From Ischnura elegans (lineage: Eukaryota; Arthropoda; Insecta; Odonata; Coenagrionidae), in the NCBI RefSeq assembly GCF_921293095.1, contig NC_060254.1, positions 55,474,069 through 55,538,068 of the forward strand: DNA of 64,000 nucleotides. The letters run 5' to 3'. Made by a program: the position numbers and the translations under genes. Below, piece after piece: positions 22,950 to 34,821 of the stretch. The notes beneath the pieces are model-generated. The model was not told where the DNA came from. It did no database searches and worked only from the letters and a program-made list of their open reading frames with translations. Each line of letters opens with the position of its first letter. Positions within the stretch are counted from its first letter, which is position 1.

Positions 22950-23455
22950 GTACATTTCGGCTAACAGCCGTCATTTTATTTTATTTCTCCGTGAATTTCG
23001 GATCGCTCCACCGTCAGCGTCGCGAGTGGCGACTTAAGTAAATTAATTGCCTGCTGTGTGCCAGCAAATTAAGTGACTGACTGGATAAACCTCTTTTATA
23101 GTATTCTAGTATTTAATGACATGAAATTTGGAAGTGCATTTTCAATAGGCAATTAAAATGCGATTTAAAGTCTCCGAGACCGATTTTTCATTTAATGACC
23201 TAATTCAAACCAACGCTGCTGCTTAGAATGTTTATCCACGTTTGATGGAATCTGATAAAAACTTGCATTACCTCATTGGAGAGTTGAATGGATTGTATTA
23301 TTTTCTGGTGTTATAAAAGGATTATCACTTTGCGCACCAATAACATCTAAAAAGGAGTGGGATAAAAAAAAACTTTAGATTTAGTATCAAATTTCTGTGG
23401 TAATCATATAGCAACTAAATCGTGGGAGAATTTTCTCTTCAGGAACGGTGTGACT
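22950..23455. other. Stretch without recognised gene
   Basis: No gene recognised. The last part may be upstream sequence of the LINE remnant that follows. Confidence 0.4.
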
Positions 23456-23460
23456 AGCCT

Positions 23461-23658
23461 TTTACCCTGCGTAAAATAAGTGTGCCCTTACCAAAACCAA
23501 ATTTGACTTTGTTTAAAAGATGTTTTTTGTACGTAGGACCAAAGGTTTTTAATTTGTTACCCCAGTCATGTTTTATTTCAAAGTCTTTAAAAAAGTTTTT
23601 GCAAAATGTACATTCTTGGCTTCTCACTAAAGAAAGTGTAGAACAAATATTGTTATAA
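23461..23658 (+). pseudogene. C-terminal fragment of a LINE reverse transcriptase
   Basis: One open frame of 65 codons ends at a TAA (23656-23658). It contains VPLPKPNLTLFKRCF, then YVGPKVFNLLP, SKSLKKFLQ and SWLL. The series LP-P, LT--K, Y-GPK-FN-LP, K-FKK-L--WLL is the familiar C-terminus of many insect non-LTR reverse transcriptases. A stop lies just upstream (23455). It is followed by about 260 bp of 3' UTR-like sequence ending in a TTATTTA-rich tail near 23922. This family is distinct from the GATGAT-tailed LINE elsewhere in the window. Confidence 0.75.
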
Positions 23659-23929
23659 AATATTGTTGTAAATGAATTATAAATAGTACTTCAGTTGTTT
23701 TCTTAGTTGCTTTTTTTCATGTACGCACTCAAGCTTTGGTTGTATAGATTATCAAGGTAACACAAAATGAGCTACACTATATGTAAAGCATAAATATTAT
23801 TATTTTGGATGGTAGCCTCAAACAGGTTATCCTTCGCGGCTACCTAAAATTACTCAAATTTGTTATTGTCATGCAATTTGTGTGTGGAGTAATAAAATTA
23901 TTATTTATTTATATTTATAAGGTGGAGTG

Positions 23930-24920
23930 TACTTGAACCGAGTTATAGAGCATTTACTTCCGTTCTTTGCTCTAAAGATAATCACCGTGGCTTTCACGTT
24001 TAGCCCTTGGCGTTTGCGCCTTGGATTTCAAGGCGACAAAGCGTAGAGGTCCATTAAAGACTTCTTATGCTCTAAATCTGTCTTTAATGCCTCTAATCTA
24101 GCTAAGATCGGAACCATTCAAAGGCTGTCATGATTGGAGATAGATAAATCTAATTCAACCATAATTCCATCACCAATAGACATGTGTTCAAATCGCCTTC
24201 AGCAGGAGAATTCAATGGTACTCAAGTAGTGAATGTGAATTGCTATCGGATAACGCATCGAATTTCAAGGAGTGTTTATTCTTTATTTAATACTGTTGAT
24301 ACCAATTTCTTTCCATAAAAGTGATTTCTCATTTCCGATGAGGTTGCCAAAAACCTTCCATCGAGTACTGCCGTGCCCATTAAAGGTTCAATTATCTATT
24401 TTATTTGCGCGGCATAGATTGCAACTAGTGATGAAATTTGTTCTTAACCCTTAGGCGCTAGCAGGTGACAATATACGCACCCTGTGTATGTGAAAATATT
24501 TTTATTTAAAAAGTGTATGACTATGTTAAAATTCAAAAGCATTTTTATTTAAACAAAAATATGTCTTAAACACCAAGTTAAAGTTTCAGCGTCATATTTC
24601 AAGAATAAATTTTACAATAAATATTTTTAAGGAAGATAACATTTTTTAAATCGAGCGTGAGCATTCTGGGAGTGAAAACGGAAATTGCCGAGAGAGTGAT
24701 AGTGTTTATGTATATTAATATGCTCTAAATCTAAACGTTAATCGCATCGGACAAATAGCTTAATACAGAAACTGGAATCCTGCCTTTGCACTGGTCGCAT
24801 ATATTTTATTTATTTATTTCATTTTCTTCCCAAACCACCGAATACAGCTCTTATAGGCCATTTCATATCGGGATATTCAACAAATTTAACAATTAAATGT
24901 ACACGAATAACTATGCCCTG
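23930..24920. other. Stretch without recognised gene
   Basis: AT-rich single-copy-looking sequence with no supported feature. Confidence 0.4.
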
Positions 24921-24924
24921 GAGA

Positions 24925-24985
24925 GGGGAAATTTACCCAGGCGGGTAAATTTTACCCCGCCGCCACCGAGGCCGGCAAATCTATA
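24925..24985 (-). mobile_element. SINE head fragment, minus strand
   Basis: The reverse complement begins 'gccggcctcggtggcggcgg', identical to the start of the SINE at 49213. The B box is missing, so it is a fragment. Confidence 0.55.
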
Positions 24986-25114
24986 GGTATGATATACTTC
25001 GAATGGTATGATACTTGAAGGAGGCGACCGATAGCTGAGGTTGTATAGATATATAGCGTCATGAGGGAAGGGTATAGAGGGAAGGGTGGAGAGAACCCTG
25101 GCGTCTGTATTAGC

Positions 25115-25302
25115 CTGCTCTGAGGAGACCACTGCTTAACGTCCCATCCGACGGACGGAGTGATGTACATGAAATGCCTACCACACAGCACTCAAGAAGG
25201 CATCGGACAGTCCCTGAAAAATTTCTTCCACCGCCGGGATTTGAACCCGAGCCCACGAGGTGGGTAGCCAACACTAGCCACCACGTCAACCCGTACCCAA
25301 GG
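25115..25302 (-). mobile_element. tRNA-derived SINE, minus strand
   Basis: The minus strand carries the B box 'ctcgggttcaaatcccgg' and, downstream, the body 'actccgtccgtcggatggga' followed by 'cgttaagc'. The same body and B-box region occur at 52126-52262, which defines a family. Confidence 0.75.
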
Positions 25303-25304
25303 TA

Positions 25305-28085
25305 TATTTAATTTGCCCTAAAGAAAACACTCAATATCTGCTATACATGTCGCTTTCGCTTGTACTCCGCGTAATGTTTTGTTTATTTCCCTACGTTTCG
25401 TGACCGTTGGTAGTCACTTTATCTGAGGAAATAAGCTAACATTCCAGTGGATTAAAAAGTGAATGCTATTAAAAATACGTTGAGGAGCGTATGAGATTAA
25501 AAAAGAGAGGATTATCTGCTGATTTAATTTTATTAGTCTTCAAGGCAAGATCCAATGTGTTGCTGTTTCTGTGACCATAGTTCTCTTTGCATTTTCTTAT
25601 CTCAACCACGATAAAAAAAACAAATACAGCTGTAATGGCTCGCGATCGCTTTAACCCAGACATTCCATCTCTATTATCGATTTTATAACGCTCCCTTATC
25701 TCTGAATGTCTAGCATTAGCCTCTCTAATTTTTACTTTGGTATTCATAATACAACTTTGTTTTATCTAGATTTGGAACTCTTAAACATATCTTATCGGTG
25801 GCTTGATGTTTTATAGCCAAACTGCGAACATGCTTTTTGAAGGTGCTTGCCTTCAACTCTGGAAGTTATAATGAATAGTAAAAAGCTGCCGCTACGTATT
25901 TTATTCCTCTATTTTCATCTCTGCGATGGAGATTGTCGTTTTAATAAAATCACATGTTATTCAAATGAATTCTTCATTTCCTACCCAATTAGGTCTGGTA
26001 ATGTCGGGGCAAGATATTCTGCCAACGAAATGTCAGCATCCATAATGCTGGCCCTATCCCAGCGGAATATCCGAGAAAAATTCTTCCGAGTCATTCATCG
26101 GAAAACCCTTAGATCGTTCGACTTCATGTTATTTAATGAATGATAAGAATATGCATACAAGATCGATGTTGCCGAGTTAATTCGCCTCAACTGTGGCAAT
26201 TCAAGCGGCGATATTACTTTGGAATGAAAATTCATTCGTGAACGAAAATCGTCTTTTTACCGTGACGTCAATTCTCTCATCGTTGCTATGGTTCTCGACA
26301 GTGCGTCACTAAAAAGGAATGGGGTGCTCTCATAAAATTAAAAAGGTAATTTTTTTACATGTCTAGATAAGTAAGTTAAATTTATTAACGTATGCGAAAT
26401 ATGACTTCATAATTCTCAATATTCTTGTTGCTAGAGAGCTTCAAAGTTCGCAAAAATTACTAAATTCTTTTGCGCTACAAGAACACCCTGTGACGTCAGA
26501 ATGCTAGTAAGCAGACTCGCTCCATGGTAATAACAAAACAGTAACGACGATAACAAACCTCTACGATGATACTGATTTATAACTTGAAGGGTGTGTGAAA
26601 ACAGTTGTGAATAGTTTAATAGTATTACGGTGCGTGTATTGCGCATTGGTTGACTCCCACTTCGAAAAGACGCATTCTGGGAACATTCTGAAGGTAGATT
26701 AATTTGGTAATTTTCTTATACTGTGGAAATCACCATAGATAAGGATGATTAAAAAGTAATAAGCGCTATTTGTCAAGACTGTGCTGCATCTTCCAGCATG
26801 CATACATTCTTTAAACCTGCCAATTATTCAGGATAAATATTTCACATGACTGATGATGAAATTAACATATAAAAAATAATTGTACAGAGAGATACATAGG
26901 TTTTTCTAAAACTGAGACAAATAGTCTACTCTCTACGAGCACCATGTAAACGTATTGTTTACTGGACTCTGACGTCACGATCAGCCAACATGGCGATGGG
27001 TCGTTTGGAGCGCAAGATACAAAGACAATTTTCAAATTGGAATGTTATGAATAATACGCAGGTTAGAGAAGAACTGCTTTCACTGTAATTTTCAGCACGA
27101 AGGATGTTTTTTTATCGCATAATCATCCATTTTCAGTGGAATTCCCCGATGTCACAGCAATCAAGTATCTACGAACACCGATATCACAATGTATCACCAA
27201 TCACCAAACTTTGAATGAAATGAAATGAAACAATGAATTAGTAACTTCGTCAGATTTTGGAATTCAAATAATGTGTTTTCCAAATCAGTTTTTTAAGGCC
27301 CCTGTAAATGAAATAATTTCCAAACCATTAATAAATACCCATAAATTGGATAACTTGCATCTTTGTATCACTCTTCAGTTAGTAGCATAGAAATTATTAA
27401 GGCCGTGGAGTCCATTTATGTTTTTAGCCATACCGATGAAATTATTTGATTAATCTGGAATAAAAATAAGTGCATTGCTTGATCATATCGATGGTGTGAA
27501 CAGCTCTGCTCCAAGAGGTTCTCTGAATTTAGTGAAATAAATTACTTTATGCAATTTTATCCTTATGTTACTTTTACTTTATGTAATTATTTCCTTCCTT
27601 CAATTACTTCTTATCGTTAGCTAAATGTATTTAATACCACGGAAGCGGCGTCAATAGACTTGTGGCGGGGTGTGTTATGTCATCAGCTATTTACCTGTAA
27701 GAGATTACGGAAAGAAAATAAATCAGCTAGCGTTGGATGTGATTTAGACTACTTGAATAGACTACTTGAGTTCATATTGATCTTGCATTTACGAAACTTT
27801 CATTTTTCGGGGGAAAATAGTATAATTACTTAGGATCTTTGATTTTCTAAATTCCGCATTAAATATCGCGAATAAGCGATGGATGTTCCAGCGTGCGTCT
27901 CGGGATAGAAATAGAAGGTTACTTCAGTGAAATTGCTCTTGATCTCATAATTATCACGCGATTGCATCTCAAGGAGATGAATGTCCTTTTCATTACTAGT
28001 AAGCCATTAAATTCTCTATGGCCTCGTTTGCCATTTTATTTTTTATTGCGAAAGAGTTTGAAAAATAAAGATTATTTTATTAAGT
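25305..28085. other. 2.8-kb stretch without recognised gene
   Basis: AT-rich sequence. Small ORFs at 25469, 25847 and 26431 lack motifs and splice context. I see no bounded repeat. Confidence 0.4.
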
Positions 28086-28090
28086 ACCTA

Positions 28091-28258
28091 AACTCCAATT
28101 CAATAATCAACGTCAGAGAAAATGGCTGAACGAGGATGGTTTGTTTTTACTCTTATTTATTTCTTATTCTATTCCGGTTTGTTTTTCCTCGGACGATTTC
28201 AAATGGGAAAAGACTCGTACGAGGAAGAAAAACTCCTTCAGAGACAAATAAAATTTTT
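28091..28258 (+). repeat. Two adjacent blocks repeated elsewhere nearby
   Basis: The block 'aaaatggctgaacgaggatg' recurs at 28908-28967. The block 'gacgatttcaaatgggaaaa', with 'gactcgtacgaggaagaa', recurs at 30040-30105. The ORF at 28122-28529 runs through them, but its frame is not conserved in the other copies, so it is treated as repeat. Confidence 0.6.
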
Positions 28259-28366
28259 AAATATAATATTTTTATTAGATTATTTTACGTATTTTTTTAC
28301 ATTTTCATATCCGTCGCCTACTTCTCGAGTTATTCTTTTATTAAAGTGGACACTGGACAGTCTTAA

Positions 28367-28594
28367 CACTTTCGAAGATAAGTTGATGACGTCACGAGCT
28401 CATTTTAATCGGTTCACCGCTTCTCAGGTACTTCTCGGACTCGTGCATCGGACTCCCCTGGTTCGTTATTGTTTGCGCTCTTGTTATCGATTCCTTCCTT
28501 CGATGGAAACTCCCAGAATGAGTAAATAAACCGTAATTTCGATGGCGTCACCAACTCATAAAAGGTGGGCGACAACTTTCACGTTTATCTATTC
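28367..28594 (+). mobile_element. piggyBac-like MITE flanked by TTAA, copy 1
   Basis: A 228-bp element is flanked by TTAA at 28363-28366 and 28595-28598. It has 'ctttcgaagataagttgatg' at the start and 'ccaactcataaaaggtggg' near the end. Three relatives lie at 32380, 62308 and 63791. TTAA duplication is the hallmark of piggyBac insertion. This copy's ends have decayed from CCCT. Confidence 0.65.
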
Positions 28595-28907
28595 TTAACA
28601 TAATAGAAAACTTGAGTTTCGTTTCTTTCTCTATCCTCATTTTCTTGCATGATTAAGTCTTAGAGTATAGGTATTTAAGAATTAAATGCAAACTTTTTGG
28701 CCGACGTTTCCGTAAATATCTATACCCTTTCATCAGGACTTTTTTCCGATGAATATGATTAATTGATTTTAACTCAGCTAATACACCTTATTACCTACTT
28801 ATGTAATAGCTTAGCGATCAATAAAAAATAATATTCATAGCAAAAAAGTCCTAATGAATGTATAAGAATATATTGAAATTTGGTCACAAAATTTATACTT
28901 GATCCTT

Positions 28908-28967
28908 ACACTCCAATTCAATAATCAACATTAGAGAAAATGGCTGAACGAGGATGGTTCGTTTTTC
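28908..28967 (+). repeat. Second copy of the 28091 block
   Basis: It repeats 'ctccaattcaataatcaac' and 'aaaatggctgaacgaggatg' with few changes. Confidence 0.6.
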
Positions 28968-29784
28968 CTCTTATCTTCCTCTTCCATCTACTGAATTCTT
29001 TAAATGAATTGCGTTTTAGGGTTTGAGTGAACGACCATATTGAAATTTTTATTTACTCTCTCGAGTTGGTCAAAACAGAATCCACACCTTAATTTCCCTT
29101 CGTGTGCTTAAGAGTAAATGCGGGCATGTTGCAATTATCTCCCAAAATTACCTCATACTCACGCCACTCCTAGCTTACTAATTCCTGTATTCGCCTTGGC
29201 GCAATAGTTCATTACGCGAAGTTTTTCAAACCTCGTCATGCATTGAAATTCTTCGCACGTTTCAAACTGTTCTCGACAGCAAATCGGAAATGAGTATTTA
29301 ACATCCTCTATTTGATCATCGATCTAGGTCTTTCCGCTGACTGCCACCAACCAGTGTTTCGCAATAATTGAGGTCAGCCTGGGAAGTTGCTACCCTGACG
29401 ACACATGTACGTTGTATCAATATATGTAGTTGTTCTTTCTGCCTGAACTATCCTCTTATAACACATATCTTCCTTTAAAGATAATCAGTTATAATTTTCT
29501 TTCGAGAACCCAGGTTTCCTTTTGTGCCATATTTTTTTAATTAATGAATGAGTGAAGGTTATTGCCCCGTAACAAAGTGTACCTATATGAAATGAAAAAC
29601 AAATAGCGTGGACATTTTGGAAAATAAACTGTATTAGAATAAAAAATTACTTCATATTCCATGGCTCTCCACCCGCTAAATGAATATAATTATGGATAGT
29701 GCTCCGGTTTGTTATTCTGAAAACATTTTTTTTGTGATAATCATGCGGGCCAAACTGAGAAATTCTTGGAGAAATTTAATATTC

Positions 29785-29983
29785 AAATCGAATTTAATTA
29801 TTCCAACGGAAGGAACATAATTTTATGCAGTATATCATACTCTTCTTCCAACTTTAGTCACTTCATTTGTGCCTTATTTTCCAATTGAATCGAATTATTC
29901 CATCGAAAGGAATATAATCTTCAATTTATCGGATTTTATCATAATTCTCTTCCGAGTTAGTCACTTTGTTTGCGCCTTATTGA
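29785..29983 (+). repeat. Diverged tandem repeat, two ~100-bp units
   Basis: Both units run from 'aatcgaa-ttattcca-cg', through 'aatataat', to 'agtcact' and 'tgcctta' or 'gcgccttatt'. The spacing is about 102 bp. Confidence 0.6.
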
Positions 29984-30039
29984 CCGTAATTGCCATTCGT
30001 ACTTCCTTCATGCTTCGCAGAAATGGAGTAATCTTTGCG

Positions 30040-30105
30040 AGGACGATTTCAAATGGGAAAGGACTCGTACGAGGAAGAAACTCCTTCAGAGACAAATCAA
30101 TTTTA
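30040..30105 (+). repeat. Second copy of the 'gacgatttcaaatgggaaa' block
   Basis: It matches 28189-28258 over about 65 bp, with a 3-base difference in the A-run. Confidence 0.65.
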
Positions 30106-30109
30106 TCTT

Positions 30110-30655
30110 TATGCGGTAGTCTCTTGTTTTCCTCTCTGCACCTGGCCTTCATCTCCTTACGGAATTCCCCATTCACCGTTGCAAATCGCACGCACAGGCC
30201 TAGTTCGGTGTTGGTTACATTCTGGCAAAAGTATTACGATTCCAAGAAAACTGGAGGGGCAGACGGATAAAATGCTTATAGCGTCGTATTTCACTGTTGG
30301 AGTGGTCCGACGCGACGTCTTGATGTAGTTATGATCCGACGGGTGTACTAAACATCTGGAATTCAAGTTGATCATCTGCAAGATGCGTTTCTCTGTAAAT
30401 GGAAGGCGTAAAGTATCAATCAAGGCGTAATATTTCGAGACTGCCGCGTGAACGGCCGCAAAAATTACATAAAATACTATGAGAAAAAAAATTTTATTTC
30501 CTCAAGGCAATTTTCTCTTCAACTCTAGGTTCAATGGACTCCTGCCGGGTATGTATCTATTTCTTTTCATTACCCAGAAAATAGCACTATTAAGCCTTTA
30601 CATGGGGGGAGTGCTACAATTAATAGCAATGGACTATAACGAACATTTATCCCCT
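30110..30655. other. Stretch without recognised gene
   Basis: The ORFs overlap the preceding repeat or lack motifs. Nothing else is supported. Confidence 0.35.
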
Positions 30656-30657
30656 GG

Positions 30658-30748
30658 ATAGGGGTAAGCTACCCAGGCGGGGTACCCGAACCCGCGATCT
30701 TCGGTTTGTTAGGCAGGGATTCTAACCCGCCGCCAACAAGGCCGGCAA
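30658..30748 (-). mobile_element. SINE head, minus strand
   Basis: The reverse complement reads 'gccggccttgttggcggcgg', then 'gcctaacaaaccgaagatcg' and 'cgggttcgggtacccc', a B-box region. It is the same head type as at 49213. Confidence 0.7.
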
Positions 30749-30749
30749 A

Positions 30750-31180
30750 AAAATTGAAAAAGAAAAACCGACTTCCTCTCTTTGGCCATAGAACCGCGCT
30801 TTTCTAGCAGATCTCCACCTCCCCAAAATTCCGGTGCCATATTGGTATCTATTTAGGTTAGGAACCAGTGAAATGTTTGCCCTCAGGAGACTTGGGTGCG
30901 TGTGAGTGTGGAATAGGCAACTTGGGTTCCGTTGGGAAGGTCACGGCAGCAGATTGAGATCGTACGTTGTGGTCCATTGTGCGTGCGTGTGGAAACTGGG
31001 GCGGCGTTGGGATAGAACAACCAAGGTGAGCCACTAATCGGGAGACGAAGGGACGGTTGACATTGGTCGCCTGAGGACATGCTATCGAAGATGAGAAAGT
31101 GATCTCCTAGCGGCTACGCAAGGCCGGAATAACAACTTGTATTTTGGAGCGGGCGGAAGCAAAAAACTTGAATGGACTCC
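30750..31180. other. Stretch without recognised gene
   Basis: No supported feature; moderate GC content. Confidence 0.35.
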
Positions 31181-31184
31181 ACTT

Positions 31185-31407
31185 GAATATTATTCAAACT
31201 TTGTTTGGTGACGTCACATAAGGCGTAGATACCGGGTGTTTCAAAATGGATAGCAGGGTTTTAACTTTTAACGGTTTCTGATAGTCATTACACTAAACCT
31301 ACAGCTCTAAATCATACTTAAAATGAAAGAGCAACTCAAACAATTTTACGTAAAATCCTACAATTGTTCGATGTGAGCACCATTCGTCACACGGAACACG
31401 TCAATAT
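31185..31407 (-). pseudogene. 3' end of a DDE transposase, first copy of a duplication
   Basis: The minus strand ends in the peptide DVFRVTNGAHIEQL and a TAG (31358-31360). V-NGAHIE-L is a known C-terminal signature of a widespread insect DDE transposase group. The flanking 3' sequence 'gataccgggtgtttcaaaa' is shared with the next copy. Only about 15 codons are recognisable. Confidence 0.65.
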
Positions 31408-31735
31408 AGATATTACTCAAATTTTGTGTGGTGACGTCAGATAAGGCGCAGATACCGGGTGTTTCAAAAACATACCGGGTGTTTCTAACATTTAATACGC
31501 TAAACCTACAGCCATAAATCATAATTGAAATGAAGGAGCAACTCGGACATTTTTACATAAATGCCTACAAGTGTTCAACGTGAGCAAAATTCGTCATGTG
31601 GCACACGTCAAGACGATATTCGAGTTCTTCCCAAACGTTGATAAGTATCTCGCGAGTAATTGTTACAAAAACTGCTTCAATCCTGTTTCTTAATTCAGAA
31701 TGGTCAGCAGGTTTGCGGGGGCACGGATTTTAGTA
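31408..31735 (-). pseudogene. 3' end of a DDE transposase, second copy
   Basis: The minus strand has 43 open codons beginning ELRNRIEAVFVTI, running through REILINVWEELEYRLDVC and ending FAHVEHL with a TAG at 31565-31567. The pattern LR-RI, I--VW-EL-YRLDVC, NGAHIEHL matches the C-terminus of an insect DDE transposase family. Further upstream the frame breaks. The 3' flank repeats that of 31185-31407, with one extra 'ataccgggtgtttc' unit, so the two ends form a direct tandem duplication of about 220 bp. Confidence 0.75.
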
Positions 31736-31739
31736 TCAC

Positions 31740-32055
31740 ATGGAGGATCACAACCGAATAGAATACGGAACGCACATTGTAGAGTAACTACAGATTCCGT
31801 CTATGCAAAGCGTAAAACACAAAAAGCTTTCTGTTGACTAGTCGCCATTTATACTGGAACCGATATTGATATTAAAAATTACTGTGGTTTAATGTTATGA
31901 AATATAAAATTTCCAACATCTCCCATGCCTAGTCAGGGGTGGCCCACAGTCTTTCCACCCTGTATTGCAGACTACCAGCCCGTGCGTATACATTTTGTGG
32001 GTTTCAGTACTATTCAGGATGTAAAAGTCGACAAAAAAGGACCCTAGCCCTACCG
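31740..32055. other. Probable remainder of the transposon; no gene
   Basis: No recognisable coding blocks; the upstream part of the transposase may have decayed here. Confidence 0.3.
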
Positions 32056-32060
32056 CGGCA

Positions 32061-32092
32061 GCCAATCAAAAAACTCGAGTTTTTTGATTGGC
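32061..32092. repeat. 32-bp perfect palindrome
   Basis: The arm 'gccaatcaaaaaactc' is followed directly by its exact reverse complement, centred on CTCGAG (32074-32079). There is no spacer. Confidence 0.95.
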
Positions 32093-32379
32093 TATCGCGT
32101 TATCTTATCTGTTGCTTCAATTCATCACGACACTATCCATATATCACACACGCAATAGAATTGCGTCAGTCGCAGCAATCAAACAAATAGTGGAAATAAC
32201 AACAAAGGAAACAAATAGAAGAAATAATAATGTAATTGCACGCGATTGATACACAATGAGGTTGTTTGCTTTGAGACCCAAAATCAGATTTCGTGAAAAG
32301 AATTCGTTAGTATGAAGGAAATAGTGAGAAAAGGCTAAAATAATATTCACCAATCAGTCATTCTCTCAAATTGTTTTAA

Positions 32380-32604
32380 TACGAAAACGCGAGTTTCCGC
32401 CCTCATTTCATGAGTTGGTGACGTTATTAGGATATTGGTCCATTTACTCATTCCGAAAGAATCTTCCATCGAGTGAAATAATGGTTCACAATATTGTGAA
32501 GGTAATTAAACCAGGTGAGACTGATGTGAGAGATTGAGAAGTAACGGGGAGGGGTGACCTTATCGGAATAAGTTCGTGGCGTCATCAACTTATCAGCGAA
32601 AGGG
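32380..32604 (-). mobile_element. piggyBac-like MITE, inverted copy
   Basis: TTAA lies at 32376-32379 on the left and CTAA at 32605-32608 on the right. The right end reads 'agcgaaaggg', the inverse of CCCTTTCG in the copy at 62308. The blocks 'catttcatgagttggtgacg' and 'cgtcatcaacttatc' are shared. Confidence 0.65.
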
Positions 32605-32619
32605 CTAAGGCGGATTATT

Positions 32620-33895
32620 TTTCATCGCGAATGACTGGAGAAGTTAGGATAAGCGGCGGATCGGAAAACGGGAAAATGCTGTCGTCTTTATTATCAACAC
32701 TGTCAAAATCGAATTTTTAGAGAAAAATTTTCTGAAGAAGCGCATTTCCAAAACTTTCCTAATGCCGTGTGCGTCTCCACGGCTAACGGCAATATAAAAT
32801 GTATAAACCCGCACATGGCCTAGACCTAATCAACAACTCTTCTCAAAGGGCCTCTATATCTTAATAGAACTTGGTCATAGCCACGCTGTTCTTATTTCTA
32901 GAAAAACATTAACGACCCATCAATTGCCATCATTTTTACGACCCACGCCATGAAGTCAGTGAATACGTTAGTGAGAAATCAACTATTGATTTTCAAGGTA
33001 TGCTTTCTCTTTAAATTTACACTTGCAAATTAAAATTTAATCAGAAATCATTTACCTTTTTCAGAAATACAAAAAAATTATTTTTCAAAATATTCTGCTT
33101 GCTGTGAAGCATGCCAATTATTTTCTTTTAATAAGTCCGTGTGACTAGAAGTAAAATCAAGTTCTACAATCCTGATAGTGTTACTTAAGATAGACTTTCA
33201 GCCTTCGATTAATTTATCTCCGAAGCCAGTTCCTTTACCTTTTTGATGCTCTTCTTTTTTTAGCCCACCTTCTTTGACACAATTACTTGTCTCTTCGTCT
33301 TTTTGTTGGGTTTTTACCCTCAATTATACTTCTATTATGTACTTCACGTAATTGCTGTGTCTTCTTTCATGGCCTATCTAGGTTGGGTTCGGTAAGCACT
33401 CTGGTATACAATCCCCTGAAGTTTTACCTCGAAGTCTAATGGCTGGAATAATCGTCCGTATTCCTCTTTGTTCTTACCATCTCCGTGGACATTATACTAA
33501 TTAAATACTGCCAAGTAGTGTCCTGTTTATGGCGACGGACAGCCTTTTTTAGGCCTAGTGTTTCATTAGATAAGTATTCATATGAAATGTTGCCCTCTCA
33601 CGTTCTCCTGGGAGAACGCTCATCGTAATATCACGCATTAATAACTAAGCCAAATGGCGCGAAATTAAAGTGACGTCAGAATATTTAATAGCAGCATCAC
33701 GGCGGAAGAGGAGGGGGGGGATATATAAATGAGAATAAAGAAAAATAGTAATGTAATGGAGTGCTTTGTGGAAACGCCTTTGGGAAAGCAGTCCTCTCGG
33801 CAATGACTCTATAAAACGTGCTCATCTACGTTTTCAGGCCTTCGAAGTCACGAACCGTTGTGTGCTAGCCTTGAATCCCGCGCTATTTGCGTGAA
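32620..33895. other. Stretch without recognised gene
   Basis: A G-run of eight lies at about 33712. The rest is AT-rich with no supported gene. Confidence 0.4.
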
Positions 33896-33902
33896 TATTT
33901 CG

Positions 33903-34005
33903 TCATCAAGAGTCAACAATTCGAAGATTGGTTTAACTTAGCTTTCCACTCCGATCTCCTACCTGCTGACCTCTTCATGTTAGCGTATTTCTTCTATTTT
34001 ATATC
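33903..34005 (-). mobile_element. LINE 3' tail, minus strand
   Basis: The minus strand reads NMKRSAGRRSEWKAKLNQSS followed by a stop and a 'tgatgac' tail, the same ending as the copies at 50 and 7688. Confidence 0.65.
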
Positions 34006-34094
34006 CTTAATGATTTTTTATGTAACTCAATCGGGGCCGTAATTTGCAATTCTTTGCTTCATGCTGAATCATACTATTATGTTTTCCGTCCCTT

Positions 34095-34175
34095 GGAATG
34101 ATATTTCCAGGGATAGGTTTTCAGCGACCAAAAGCGTGATCGCTTGACCCATCATTTTCTGAATATGATGATGCG
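34095..34175 (-). repeat. Possible foldback-family fragment
   Basis: The blocks 'cagggataggttttcagcga' and 'gacccatcattttctgaat' resemble the inverse of the 18930-19085 region. The match is short. Confidence 0.4.
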
Positions 34176-34585
34176 TGAGTCTGAGGTGACGTAATTTTGA
34201 CTTCACAACCACAACGAACTTCGTCGTGACGTTCTGATGAAATGAGATTGGTGGAACCACGGATCACTCACTCCGGTGACGTTCGTGTTTCGAATGCTGT
34301 CTCACTCAAATAACTGGATTTCTACAGGATCTCAACTGTTCTAAAAAATAGTTGCTGGATGATGTAAGCAGAATATAGGCTGAAATGAGCAAATTCAGTG
34401 TAGAACTCTCACATTCTGTAAAAGTATATTCTACTCTTACCGTCATTACGCCGTAATTTTTGAGAATTCATTGCCTAATATATATTAATAAAACTGGCTG
34501 GTAATTTCATACGAAAAGCTTGAATACATTCAATGATTTAATGCAATACCCACATCACCCTATAATGTATCATTATTGGGTCATC

Positions 34586-34628
34586 ATCACCATTACCCAA
34601 TAATGTAATATTATTGGGTGATGGTGAT
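34586..34628. repeat. Short hairpin (19-bp arms, 5-base loop)
   Basis: The left arm 'atcaccattacccaataat' (34586-34604) pairs with 34610-34628 at 18 of 19 positions. An extra 'cattattgggtcatcatc' copy just upstream (from 34571) could pair with the left arm instead. Confidence 0.85.
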
Positions 34629-34821
34629 ACGCAATACATTGAAATCAGTTGTGCCAAAATTAAAATAAAAATACATTTAGGCGTTTGCTTTTTCGAAGTT
34701 CTATAAATCAACCATAATGGATTGATTGTGATGTATGTTATAACAGCGATAGGACAGTATGTTAATGGCGGAGAGCGTAAATTACGAATGTTCACCAGTA
34801 TGTAAGTAATTCACAAGGCAT

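Noticed and set aside
28122..28529. 135-codon ORF starting MAERGWF
   Set aside because: It crosses repeat blocks whose other copies do not keep the frame, and its second half is a TTAA-flanked MITE.
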